Below are positions 1 through 5,600 of a DNA stretch of 6,243 nt, in pieces. Every line of letters starts with the position of its first letter. Position 1 is the stretch's first letter. The stretch comes from an uncultured Terrimonas sp. GTDB taxonomy: Bacteria; Bacteroidota; Bacteroidia; Chitinophagales; Chitinophagaceae. The translations under genes were made by a program, and so were the position numbers. The stretch covers positions 1 to 6,243 of the forward strand of contig CAMPJQ010000179.1 in the NCBI GenBank assembly GCA_946886925.1. Reading direction: 5' to 3'. The notes beneath the pieces are model-generated. The model did no database searches. It was not told the origin of the DNA and saw nothing but the letters and a program-made list of their open reading frames with translations.

Positions 1-814
1 GAGTATCAATAAAGAAATTAAAAGAATTACTACAAATACCCTGCAGAAAATGAAAAGCAATGGCGAAAAAATAGCCATGCTTACAGCATATGATTATTCG
101 TTTGCCAAAACATTTGACGCAGCAGGAATAGATATTTTACTTGTGGGGGACTCTGCCAGTAATGTAATGGCAGGACATGAAACGACGCTACCGGTAACTT
201 TGGATCAAATGATCTATCACGCTTCATCGGTGGTAAGAGGGGCTAAACGTTGCCTGGTAGTGGTGGACCTTCCTTTTGGTGCCTACCAGGGCAATTCAAA
301 AGAAGCGCTGAATTCCACGATCCGTATTATGAAAGAAACGGGGGCACATGCCGTAAAGCTTGAAGGCGGCGAGGAAGTGATAGAGTCTGTTAAAAGAATC
401 ATATCTGCGGGTGTTCCGGTGATGGGTCATTTGGGTTTAACGCCCCAGTCTATTTATAAATTTGGCACTTATACCGTACGTGCTAAGGAGGAAGCGGAAG
501 CCGAAAAGCTCCAGCGCGATGCCAGGCTTCTGGAAGAAACCGGGTGCTTTTCCATAGTGCTGGAAAAAATTCCGGCTTTGCTGGCCAGGCAGGTAAGCGC
601 AAGCCTCCATATTCCTACCATTGGCATTGGAGCAGGAGGGAACTGTGACGGACAAGTACTGGTAATGCATGATATGTTGGGTATTACAAGTGAATTTAAA
701 CCTCGTTTTTTACGGCAATATCTTAATCTGAATGAAACCATAACCCATGCTGTTCAGCAATATATTACTGATGTAAAGGAGGGCGACTTTCCTAATGAAA
801 ATGAGCAATACTAA
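1..814 (+). CDS. panB: 3-methyl-2-oxobutanoate hydroxymethyltransferase (ketopantoate hydroxymethyltransferase), 5' end cut at the window edge
   Basis: Cytoplasmic Mg-dependent enzyme of pantothenate/CoA synthesis: it transfers a hydroxymethyl group from 5,10-methylene-tetrahydrofolate to 3-methyl-2-oxobutanoate, giving ketopantoate. The frame is open from base 2, reading [17 protein letters not shown] before the internal ATG at 50. This matches the usual PanB N-terminus, so the ATG at 50 is not the start; base 1 (G) is probably the last base of the true ATG, giving about 271 residues, the normal family length. In that numbering I see VGDS with metal ligand Asp51, VVVDLPFG with Asp91, HAVKLEGG with Lys121 and Glu123, [10 protein letters not shown] with His145, and IVLEKIPA with Glu190, the equivalent of the catalytic base. 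The IGIGAGG loop and an ending in FPNENEQY are also present. No panC, panD or panE is in view. No clear terminator follows; the convergent gene ends 67 bp away. Intact apart from the missing first bases. Confidence 0.97.
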   Translation, partial: SINKEIKRITTNTLQKMKSNGEKIAMLTAYDYSFAKTFDAAGIDILLVGDSASNVMAGHETTLPVTLDQMIYHASSVVRGAKRCLVVVDLPFGAYQGNSKEALNSTIRIMKETGAHAVKLEGGEEVIESVKRIISAGVPVMGHLGLTPQSIYKFGTYTVRAKEEAEAEKLQRDARLLEETGCFSIVLEKIPALLARQVSASLHIPTIGIGAGGNCDGQVLVMHDMLGITSEFKPRFLRQYLNLNETITHAVQQYITDVKEGDFPNENEQY

Positions 815-881
815 AACGGATTACTTGAAATTAAATATTAATACTACGATGTAATAGTCTTATTGTCAATATATTGATACA

Positions 882-1376
882 CTAATATTTTTTGTCTGCA
901 TCTAAAATATCATAGAGCCTCAATCCCGGTGCTTCCGCTTTTAACTTCATATATAAGCTCAAACAATTAGACGCTACAGCCACCTTTGTATTTATCTTTA
1001 CCGCATCAAAATAAATTGCTCGCATTTGCTTTTTTTCCTTCGCTATCATTCGCTCTGCAATTTTATAGCCAGTCCCAATGTTTCCCTTATTTGTTTTCTC
1101 TGCAAAGATGGCCACATTCATAAATTTAGAATTGTTGTTCTGAAGTTCCAGTATTTCGCATACACATATACTGGAGGATTCCTTTTTCTTCAATTTATTT
1201 AAAAACGCTTCTACTCTTGCAGCGTTTCCGTCTAAAACACTAACAGATGCTTTTACAAAGGCGTTCAGATTAAATTGTTCAGGTTGAACAGATTCGTCAT
1301 TTGCTTTTGCAGATAACGCTGCCATGGTCAAAATAATACATAAACTGCCAAACCGCGTACGGAATGAATTTGCCAT
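882..1376 (-). CDS. Small exported protein of unknown function (164 aa)
   Basis: I do not recognise a family. The frame could begin at a GTG at 1415, but the ATG at 1376 is preferred: it gives a classic signal peptide (MANSFRTRFG, then the hydrophobic stretch SLCIILTMAALSAKA) with probable cleavage after AKA, and is preceded by A-rich sequence (AATCAAACAAA) as is common in Bacteroidota. No lipobox Cys follows, so the mature protein of about 140 residues is probably periplasmic or secreted. Visible features are a Lys-rich stretch (LNKLKKKE), a CVC pair, one further Cys (ASNCLSLY), a basic segment IAKEKKQMR and a C-terminus rich in Asp and Lys. The three mature Cys residues leave room for one disulfide. 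There is no transmembrane helix beyond the signal and no catalytic motif I can name. It converges with panB and stands alone. A TAACTTG sequence at about 1391-1397 on the minus strand is a poor -7 candidate. That the gene is real rests on its length and signal peptide; its function is unknown. Confidence 0.72.
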   Translation of the reverse strand: MANSFRTRFGSLCIILTMAALSAKANDESVQPEQFNLNAFVKASVSVLDGNAARVEAFLNKLKKKESSSICVCEILELQNNNSKFMNVAIFAEKTNKGNIGTGYKIAERMIAKEKKQMRAIYFDAVKINTKVAVASNCLSLYMKLKAEAPGLRLYDILDADKKY

Positions 1377-1485
1377 TTTGTTTGATTTAATCAAGTTAAC
1401 AATACACGGTTTCACACAAGTTGGAACCCGATTAAAATCGCCAGGCTTTTCAAGTGATATGGGGATGGATGGGAGTGCAGTAAAT

Positions 1486-1510
1486 AAAAAAAACCTGCAC
1501 TTACAGGTTT
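1486..1510 (-). terminator. Rho-independent terminator-like hairpin acting on the minus strand
   Basis: AAACCTG (1491-1497) pairs perfectly with CAGGTTT (1504-1510) around a six-base loop. On the minus strand the stem runs into eight consecutive T (complement of the A run 1486-1493), followed by ATTT. On the plus strand nothing T-rich follows, so the signal is one-directional. It would end a minus-strand transcript coming from the right of 1510, where no convincing gene lies. It also lies upstream of the exported-protein gene at 1376, so it could insulate that gene. The 7-bp stem is short, so chance remains possible. Confidence 0.45.
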
Positions 1511-1714
1511 CTCATTGCGGATACAAAAAAGCGTAACAGTATGCAAAGAAGATCAATAATTTCGAAACCTCATAACTCTTAGCCATTAAATCAATAACTA
1601 TACCCGATTTAATAACATAGATCAAAGAAAAGAGTGGATAATCATCTGCCACAGTGGTATGGGATAACTTAAAATTTGCGAAAGCTAGTGCCACATGATG
1701 GTTCAGGCTTTGTA

Positions 1715-1722
1715 TAACTTTG
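1715..1722 (+). promoter_or_regulatory. Candidate Bacteroidota -7 promoter box upstream of the aldehyde dehydrogenase
   Basis: TAACTTTG matches the Bacteroidota -7 consensus TAnnTTTG exactly. No TTG sits at the expected -33 distance (17-23 nt upstream), only ATGG and GGTTC, so the match is half complete. It would give a leader of about 95 nt before the ATG at 1826. I see no better box nearer the gene; TATATTGT at 1807-1814 is a weaker partial match. Confidence 0.4.
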
Positions 1723-1825
1723 CTTATTCCTGCATTTTTCAAAAAGTTAAAATGGTTACTTCCCTGTAACCTGACATTAATGGATGTAAACTGTGTCTGC
1801 AATATGTATATTGTGGCAAAATAAA

Positions 1826-3358
1826 ATGACAATGAGTAATTTTATTGAAAAGCTCCGCATCAGCTCTGTAAACCAGGGCGTTTCTACAGGACAATTCTAT
1901 ATTGGGTCATCGGGCGCAATCCTTCCTTCATATTCCCCGGTTGACGGGACCCTGATAGCCAGTGTATACCTTGCGGATGATAATGGTTTTGAAACCGTAG
2001 TAAGAAAAGCAAATGATGCATATTTAGAATGGAGGAACTGGCCCGCTCCAAAAAGGGGAGACGTGGTTAGACAAATTGGCGAAAAACTGCGCGAATTTAA
2101 AGAGCCTCTTGGAAAATTGGTCTCCTATGAAATGGGTAAAAGTTTACAGGAAGGTTTGGGTGAAGTGCAGGAAATGATAGATATCTGCGATTTTGCTGTA
2201 GGTCTTTCACGCCAGCTATACGGCTTAACCATGCACAGTGAACGCCCCGGCCACCGCATGTATGAACAATGGCACCCATTGGGTGTTACCGGCATAATAT
2301 CCGCATTTAATTTCCCCGTGGCAGTGTGGAGCTGGAATGCGATGCTTTCCTGGGTATGCGGGAATGCCTGCATCTGGAAGCCTTCCGAGAAAACACCTTT
2401 GTGTGCAATCGCCTGCCAAAATTTAATTTCCGATGTGCTAATTCAAAATGGTGTCCCTGAAGGAGTTAGTTGCATTTTAATTGGTGACAAATACATTGGA
2501 GAAAAAATGGCGAATGATGCGAGAATCCCCCTGATCTCGGCAACAGGATCAACCCGCATGGGAAAAGCAGTGGCTTCTGCAGTAGCTTCCCGATTAGGAA
2601 AAAGCTTACTGGAATTGGGAGGCAATAATGCCATAATTGTATCAAAAGACGCTGATATTGATATAGCTGTAGTAGCAAGTTTGTTTGGTGCGGTTGGTAC
2701 TGCCGGACAACGCTGCACCAGTACCAGGCGATTGATTGTTCATGAAGATATTTACGGCACTTTTAAAGATAAACTGGTAAACGCATACCAGCAATTGAGG
2801 ATTGGAGACCCCATGAATGGAGAAAACCATGTGGGGCCCCTGATTGATACAGAAGCAGTAAAAAATTACCTGACAGCTATAGAAAATTGCAAAAAAGAGG
2901 GCGGCAATTTTATTATTGAAGGAGCTGTATTAGATGGCATGGAATACAAAAGCGGGTGCTATGTAAAACCCTGTATTGCAGAGGTGTTGCCTCATTATGC
3001 AATCGTTCATCACGAAACCTTTGCTCCGATACTTTACTTAATGAAATACAAAAGCATAGAAGAAGCCATTGCCATTCAAAACAGTGTTCCCCAGGGGTTG
3101 TCATCATCCATTATGACCCTCAACCTGAGAGAAGCTGAATTGTTTTTGTCGGTCGCAGGAAGTGACTGCGGCATAGCGAATGTGAATATTGGCACAAGTG
3201 GCGCCGAAATCGGGGGCGCTTTTGGAGGTGAAAAAGAAACAGGAGGGGGCAGGGAAAGTGGCAGCGATGCATGGAAGAATTATATGCGCAGGCAAACCAA
3301 TACCATCAATTGGTCTGCCAATCTTCCTCTGGCGCAGGGAATCACATTTAATATTTAG
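1826..3358 (+). CDS. amaB: ALDH7/antiquitin-family aldehyde dehydrogenase, probable L-piperideine-6-carboxylate (alpha-aminoadipate semialdehyde) dehydrogenase
   Basis: Cytoplasmic NAD(P)-dependent dehydrogenase, 510 residues, the normal length for this family. Members oxidise alpha-aminoadipate semialdehyde, in equilibrium with piperideine-6-carboxylate, to aminoadipate in lysine catabolism. The ALDH fold is complete: oxyanion Asn162 in SAFNFPVAVW, cofactor-binding Lys185 in WKPSE, the glycine motif ATGSTRMG (239-246), general base Glu263 in LLELGGNN, nucleophile Cys297 in GTAGQRCT, and Glu397 in HETFAPIL. Antiquitin-like signatures are clear: GEVQE (112-116), DICDFAVGLSR, SERPGH, Arg296 beside the Cys (the family's carboxylate-contacting Arg), GGAFGGEKETGGGRESGSDA and the tail PLAQGI. 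The frame is open from an ATG at 1793, but that adds 11 residues unlike the family. The ATG at 1826 after AAATAAA, or the one at 1832, fits better. No lysine aminotransferase or other pathway gene is adjacent, so the substrate is inferred from family resemblance alone. Confidence 0.93.
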   Translation: MTMSNFIEKLRISSVNQGVSTGQFYIGSSGAILPSYSPVDGTLIASVYLADDNGFETVVRKANDAYLEWRNWPAPKRGDVVRQIGEKLREFKEPLGKLVSYEMGKSLQEGLGEVQEMIDICDFAVGLSRQLYGLTMHSERPGHRMYEQWHPLGVTGIISAFNFPVAVWSWNAMLSWVCGNACIWKPSEKTPLCAIACQNLISDVLIQNGVPEGVSCILIGDKYIGEKMANDARIPLISATGSTRMGKAVASAVASRLGKSLLELGGNNAIIVSKDADIDIAVVASLFGAVGTAGQRCTSTRRLIVHEDIYGTFKDKLVNAYQQLRIGDPMNGENHVGPLIDTEAVKNYLTAIENCKKEGGNFIIEGAVLDGMEYKSGCYVKPCIAEVLPHYAIVHHETFAPILYLMKYKSIEEAIAIQNSVPQGLSSSIMTLNLREAELFLSVAGSDCGIANVNIGTSGAEIGGAFGGEKETGGGRESGSDAWKNYMRRQTNTINWSANLPLAQGITFNI

Positions 3359-3391
3359 GTTTTCCTGTTAATGATATTATAAATGAATCAT

Positions 3392-3418
3392 TTATCCACA
3401 TGTTTCCCGTGAAACGTG
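3392..3418 (+). promoter_or_regulatory. DnaA-box 9-mer abutting a parS-like palindrome
   Basis: TTATCCACA at 3392-3400 is a perfect match to the high-affinity DnaA box. Directly abutting it, TGTTTCCCGTGAAACG at 3401-3416 matches 14 of 16 positions of the widespread bacterial parS site TGTTTCACGTGAAACA. The symmetry extends by CA and TG on the two flanks (3399-3418). Both lie outside genes, 33 bp past the dehydrogenase stop. No replication or partition gene is nearby. The palindrome could instead be the stem of a terminator. Function is therefore unproven. Confidence 0.3.
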
Positions 3419-3432
3419 CATATCTTTTTTTT
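3399..3432 (+). terminator. Possible terminator of the aldehyde dehydrogenase gene
   Basis: As RNA, CATGTTTC (3399-3406) pairs with GAAACGTG (3411-3418) through eight pairs including one G-U, around the tetraloop CCGT. A run of eight T follows at 3425-3432 after a six-base gap, and a second run of eight T lies at 3443-3450. The hairpin starts 41 bases after the dehydrogenase stop, a sensible place for a terminator. The gap between stem and T run is longer than usual, and the same bases can be read as a parS-like site. Confidence 0.4.
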
Positions 3433-3742
3433 GAAAAAGTCCTTTTTTTTATTAAACATACTTCAACTTTAACTTCATCCGCAGGTACGATTCCACAGCT
3501 AAAATTCAGTAGCAGTTTACCTGTATTGTAAACGCATTTGCCCGGTGGAAAGATCAACGTCTTTTTAATACTCACATTAAAAGCGCTCCCTTAACCGAGT
3601 TACGCAGGGAAGAGCATTATAAATATAATCAAATATCCCCTCCATCGAAAAATGGAACCACTTGAATCCCAATAATATTATGCTGTATTGCACGTTATAA
3701 TCATCATATATTCAATTCATCCTTTGGAAATAACCCGTCAGT

Positions 3743-5260
3743 ATGAAAAAGACATATTTACTGTTAGCCTTTAACCTGGTTTTTTTTAACCTGATCTATG
3801 CCCAAATTAAATGGGGAGTGGGTGCAGGTCCGCACAATGTTTCTGTTATTGAAACAAATAACCTTCAAAACTGGAATCAGCAATACAAAGGAAACTTTTC
3901 TCCGCTGGGTGGCTTCCACGCTGGTGTTTTTTCGGAGATAAACTTAGATAAAAAAGGAAACTGGGCTGTTCAACCAGCATTATTATATACCAATAAAGGA
4001 AGGAAATTTTCAAAAACCTATGATTCTGCAAAATCATTTCTTAATGATACCTCTGCTATCAACGCTTCCTGGAAAATCAATTACCTCGAACTTCCTGTAA
4101 ATTTTATTTACCGCCTCCCAATTACCCAAAAAGTGAGATTTATAGTAGGTGGCGGTCCATACATTGGATTACAATTAACGGGTAAAGCCACATATGAAAT
4201 TACGAATGCTTCAGGCGAACGCAACAGTTTCAATGATAAACTCGCATCGGGCGATGAAGTCAACAAATACCAAAAGCTGAATTGGGGTATAAATGCACTG
4301 GCGGGTTTTGATTTTAATGACCGCCTTATGCTCACTGCAAATTACAGCCGGAGCATGTCTGACTTTTATACTGCTCAATACACAGGATCATTCAAGCATG
4401 AGCTTTGGGGTGGCACTGTGGTAATATGGCTTACACCGTCTAAAACAGCTAAAATCAAAGCAGCTCAAAAAGATAGTGATGGAGATGGCGTAGCCGATAA
4501 ATCAGATAAATGCCTAACTGAAATGGGCACAGCAGCAACAAATGGCTGCCCCGATACAGATGGTGACAGCATACCGGATAATGAAGATAAATGCCCTGGC
4601 ATTGCCGGAACCAGTAAACTTGTAGGATGTCCTTCCCCCGACAGGGATAACGATGGCATTTCTGATGATGCGGATAAATGCCCCGATGTAGCCGGAACCG
4701 CCAAATACGATGGCTGTGCTGTACCTGATACTGACACAGATGGCATAGACGACGATAACGATAATTGTCCTGATATTGCCGGAACTGTTAAATACAATGG
4801 CTGTCCGGCGCCTGACACCGATCGCGACGGTATTGATGATGATGCAGATAAATGTCCGTTTAAAGCTGGAACAAAAGAAAACAATGGCTGTCCGCATATT
4901 GCAAAAGATATGCTTGACGATATTAATAAAGCAGCGCGCAGTATTCTATTTGATGTAAACAGCGATAATATTAAAACTTCTTCATTTACTGCTTTGGATA
5001 AGATGGCGGAAATTATGCGTACCAATGCCGAACTGAAACTGGATATTGAAGGACATACAGACAATACCGGCTCTGTGCGGCATAACCAGGTGCTCTCAGG
5101 ACGTCGTGCCCTTGCTATAAAAACCTATCTGGTTAAAAAAGGAATCGCTTCCGAACGATTAACTGCGTCCGGTTTTGGTTCCGAGCATCCTATAGCTGAT
5201 AACAATACCGAAGAAGGCAGGTCTAAGAACAGGCGTGTAGCATTTAAAGTAAAATACTAA
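3743..5260 (+). CDS. Outer-membrane OmpA-family protein: beta-barrel, five TSP3 repeats, peptidoglycan-binding domain
   Basis: 505-residue envelope protein expected to tie the outer membrane to the cell wall. A signal peptide (MKKTYLLLAF, then NLVFFNLIYA) is probably cleaved before Gln21. Residues 21-230 look like a Bacteroidota outer-membrane barrel (PorT-like, OMP_b-brl_2 type), with alternating strands such as WGVGAGPHNVSV, NWAVQPALLYTNKG, YLELPVNFIYRL, FIVGGGPYIGLQL and LMLTANYSRSMSDFY. Residues 244-384 are five calcium-binding thrombospondin type 3 repeats. Residues 398-505 form the OmpA C-terminal domain: ILFDVNSDNI, then IEGHTDNTGS with Asp440 and, 15 residues on, Arg455, the spacing of the Asp/Arg pair that binds diaminopimelate in OmpA homologues, then GRSKNRRV. 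The ATG at 3743 is the only start that keeps the signal peptide. It probably forms a single-gene transcript closed by the terminator at 5282-5320. No ligand or transport role can be read from sequence. Confidence 0.92.
   Translation: MKKTYLLLAFNLVFFNLIYAQIKWGVGAGPHNVSVIETNNLQNWNQQYKGNFSPLGGFHAGVFSEINLDKKGNWAVQPALLYTNKGRKFSKTYDSAKSFLNDTSAINASWKINYLELPVNFIYRLPITQKVRFIVGGGPYIGLQLTGKATYEITNASGERNSFNDKLASGDEVNKYQKLNWGINALAGFDFNDRLMLTANYSRSMSDFYTAQYTGSFKHELWGGTVVIWLTPSKTAKIKAAQKDSDGDGVADKSDKCLTEMGTAATNGCPDTDGDSIPDNEDKCPGIAGTSKLVGCPSPDRDNDGISDDADKCPDVAGTAKYDGCAVPDTDTDGIDDDNDNCPDIAGTVKYNGCPAPDTDRDGIDDDADKCPFKAGTKENNGCPHIAKDMLDDINKAARSILFDVNSDNIKTSSFTALDKMAEIMRTNAELKLDIEGHTDNTGSVRHNQVLSGRRALAIKTYLVKKGIASERLTASGFGSEHPIADNNTEEGRSKNRRVAFKVKY
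4472..4894 (+). repeat. Five in-frame thrombospondin type 3 repeats within the OmpA-family gene
   Basis: The repeats cover protein residues 244-270, 271-299, 300-328, 329-357 and 358-384, that is 27, 29, 29, 29 and 27 residues. Each has an Asp-rich calcium-binding start (DSDGDGV, DTDGDSI, DRDNDGI, DTDTDGI, DTDRDGI), a D-K/N-C centre and ends in G-C. Every repeat has two Cys exactly 12 residues apart. The first deviates, with KCLTEMG in place of the usual KCP-start. The DNA is diverged between copies, so this is old protein-level repetition and not a recent tandem duplication. Confidence 0.9.
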
Positions 5261-5281
5261 CGGTAACATATAACCTAATTC

Positions 5282-5320
5282 AATAAACATCTTTCCCGAT
5301 GGAAAGATGTTTATTTTTTT
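5282..5320 (+). terminator. Strong rho-independent terminator of the OmpA-family gene
   Basis: A perfect 15-bp stem: AATAAACATCTTTCC (5282-5296) pairs with GGAAAGATGTTTATT (5301-5315) around the loop CGAT, followed by an uninterrupted T run (5314-5320). It starts 22 bases after the OmpA-family stop codon. It should separate that gene from the second TSP3 gene, so the two are probably transcribed independently. Confidence 0.93.
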
Positions 5321-5364
5321 GACCAGCTATTGTTTTACCATGAGATAATATCGTTTTGCACCCG

Positions 5365-5395
5365 TTGCATTTAACAGCAACTTATTATAGTTTTG
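5365..5395 (+). promoter_or_regulatory. Bacteroidota-type promoter (-33 TTG, -7 TAGTTTTG) for the second TSP3 gene
   Basis: TTG at 5365-5367 and TAGTTTTG at 5388-5395 are separated by 20 bases. This matches the TTG / TAnnTTTG promoter pattern of Bacteroidota in both boxes and spacing. It lies just past the terminator of the preceding gene, where a new promoter is expected. Transcription would begin near 5402, giving a leader of about 200 nt. A near match, TATATTTC at 5561-5568, lies closer to the start codon but lacks a TTG partner. Confidence 0.6.
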
Positions 5396-5600
5396 TGTTA
5401 CCAGTCACTCCTGTGATCAACTCCCGGCCTCGTTTTATATATTCTATTAACAGGCCATTTCATTAAAGCTCGTCAGTCTATAGTTGCTTTCGATGAGCTG
5501 CACAATATCCACGATGAAAACCTAAGTAGTTTTACAATTCGGCTAAGTGTTTTTTCGTTTTATATTTCAGGAATCCTATCCGCCCTTTATAAACTAAAAA

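Larger units (their letters stand above)
1377..1825. other. Intergenic region of about 450 bp between divergent genes
   Basis: This stretch separates the minus-strand exported protein from the plus-strand aldehyde dehydrogenase. It should carry promoters for both, and a TAnnTTTG box for the + strand is visible at 1715-1722. It also contains a hairpin with a T-tract readable only on the minus strand (1491-1510). A 106-codon minus-strand frame (1512-1832) covers most of it, but it overlaps the start of the dehydrogenase, resembles no family I know, and has no promoter-like box I can find upstream. I do not call it a gene. No tRNA, repeat or mobile element is seen. Confidence 0.6.
3359..3742. 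other. Intergenic region of 384 bp between the dehydrogenase and the OmpA-family gene
   Basis: This AT-rich spacer holds a DnaA-box 9-mer and palindrome at 3392-3418 and T-rich tracts at 3425-3432 and 3443-3450. I found no exact TAnnTTTG box here, so the promoter of the OmpA-family gene is not identified. A 75-codon minus-strand frame (3348-3575, GTG start) overlaps the dehydrogenase end and resembles nothing known; I do not call it. Weak inverted repeats such as TCCCT/AGGGA (3587-3591 and 3606-3610) are seen but not interpretable. Confidence 0.6.
5261..5600. other. Intergenic region of 340 bp between the two TSP3-protein genes
   Basis: From left to right it holds the terminator of the OmpA-family gene (5282-5320), a promoter with both -33 and -7 boxes (5365-5395), and about 200 bases of probable leader before the next ATG. 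The leader contains two inverted repeats: GGCCT/AGGCC (5426-5430 and 5452-5456) and AGCTCGTC/GATGAGCT (5467-5474 and 5492-5499, one G-U pair). A 10-codon frame at 5493-5525 is too short to call. I recognise no known riboswitch. Confidence 0.6.

Noticed and set aside
866..877. Perfect palindrome TCAATATATTGA between panB and the convergent gene
   Set aside because: All but two bases are A or T, and a stem would be weak. The T run that follows is several bases away, so I cannot support a terminator call.
1633..1641. Second DnaA-box-like sequence (AGTGGATAA, one mismatch on the minus strand)
   Set aside because: An isolated single-mismatch 9-mer is expected by chance in a window of this size and has no companion sites.
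1793..1825. Upstream ATG extending the dehydrogenase by 11 residues
   Set aside because: The extra residues (MSAICILWQNK) are unlike ALDH7 N-termini, and the ATG at 1826 follows an A-rich start region typical of the phylum.
1512..1832. 106-codon minus-strand frame between the exported protein and the dehydrogenase
   Set aside because: It overlaps the dehydrogenase start, has no recognisable family or upstream promoter box, and contains a plus-strand promoter-like sequence. Kept only as context for the orphan terminator.
3348..3575. 75-codon minus-strand frame after the dehydrogenase
   Set aside because: GTG start, overlaps the end of the dehydrogenase, no signal peptide or family resemblance, and covers the T-rich tracts and the palindrome.
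4472..4894. Regularly spaced repeats that could suggest a CRISPR array or minisatellite
   Set aside because: Units of 81-87 bp are in frame, diverged at the DNA level, and encode TSP3 repeats; there are no identical direct repeats with unique spacers.
4465..5064. 199-codon open frame on the minus strand inside the OmpA-family gene
   Set aside because: It is antisense to the TSP3 repeats, whose Asp- and Gly-rich codons give few stops on the opposite strand. Its Ser/Pro-rich repeats mirror the real gene.
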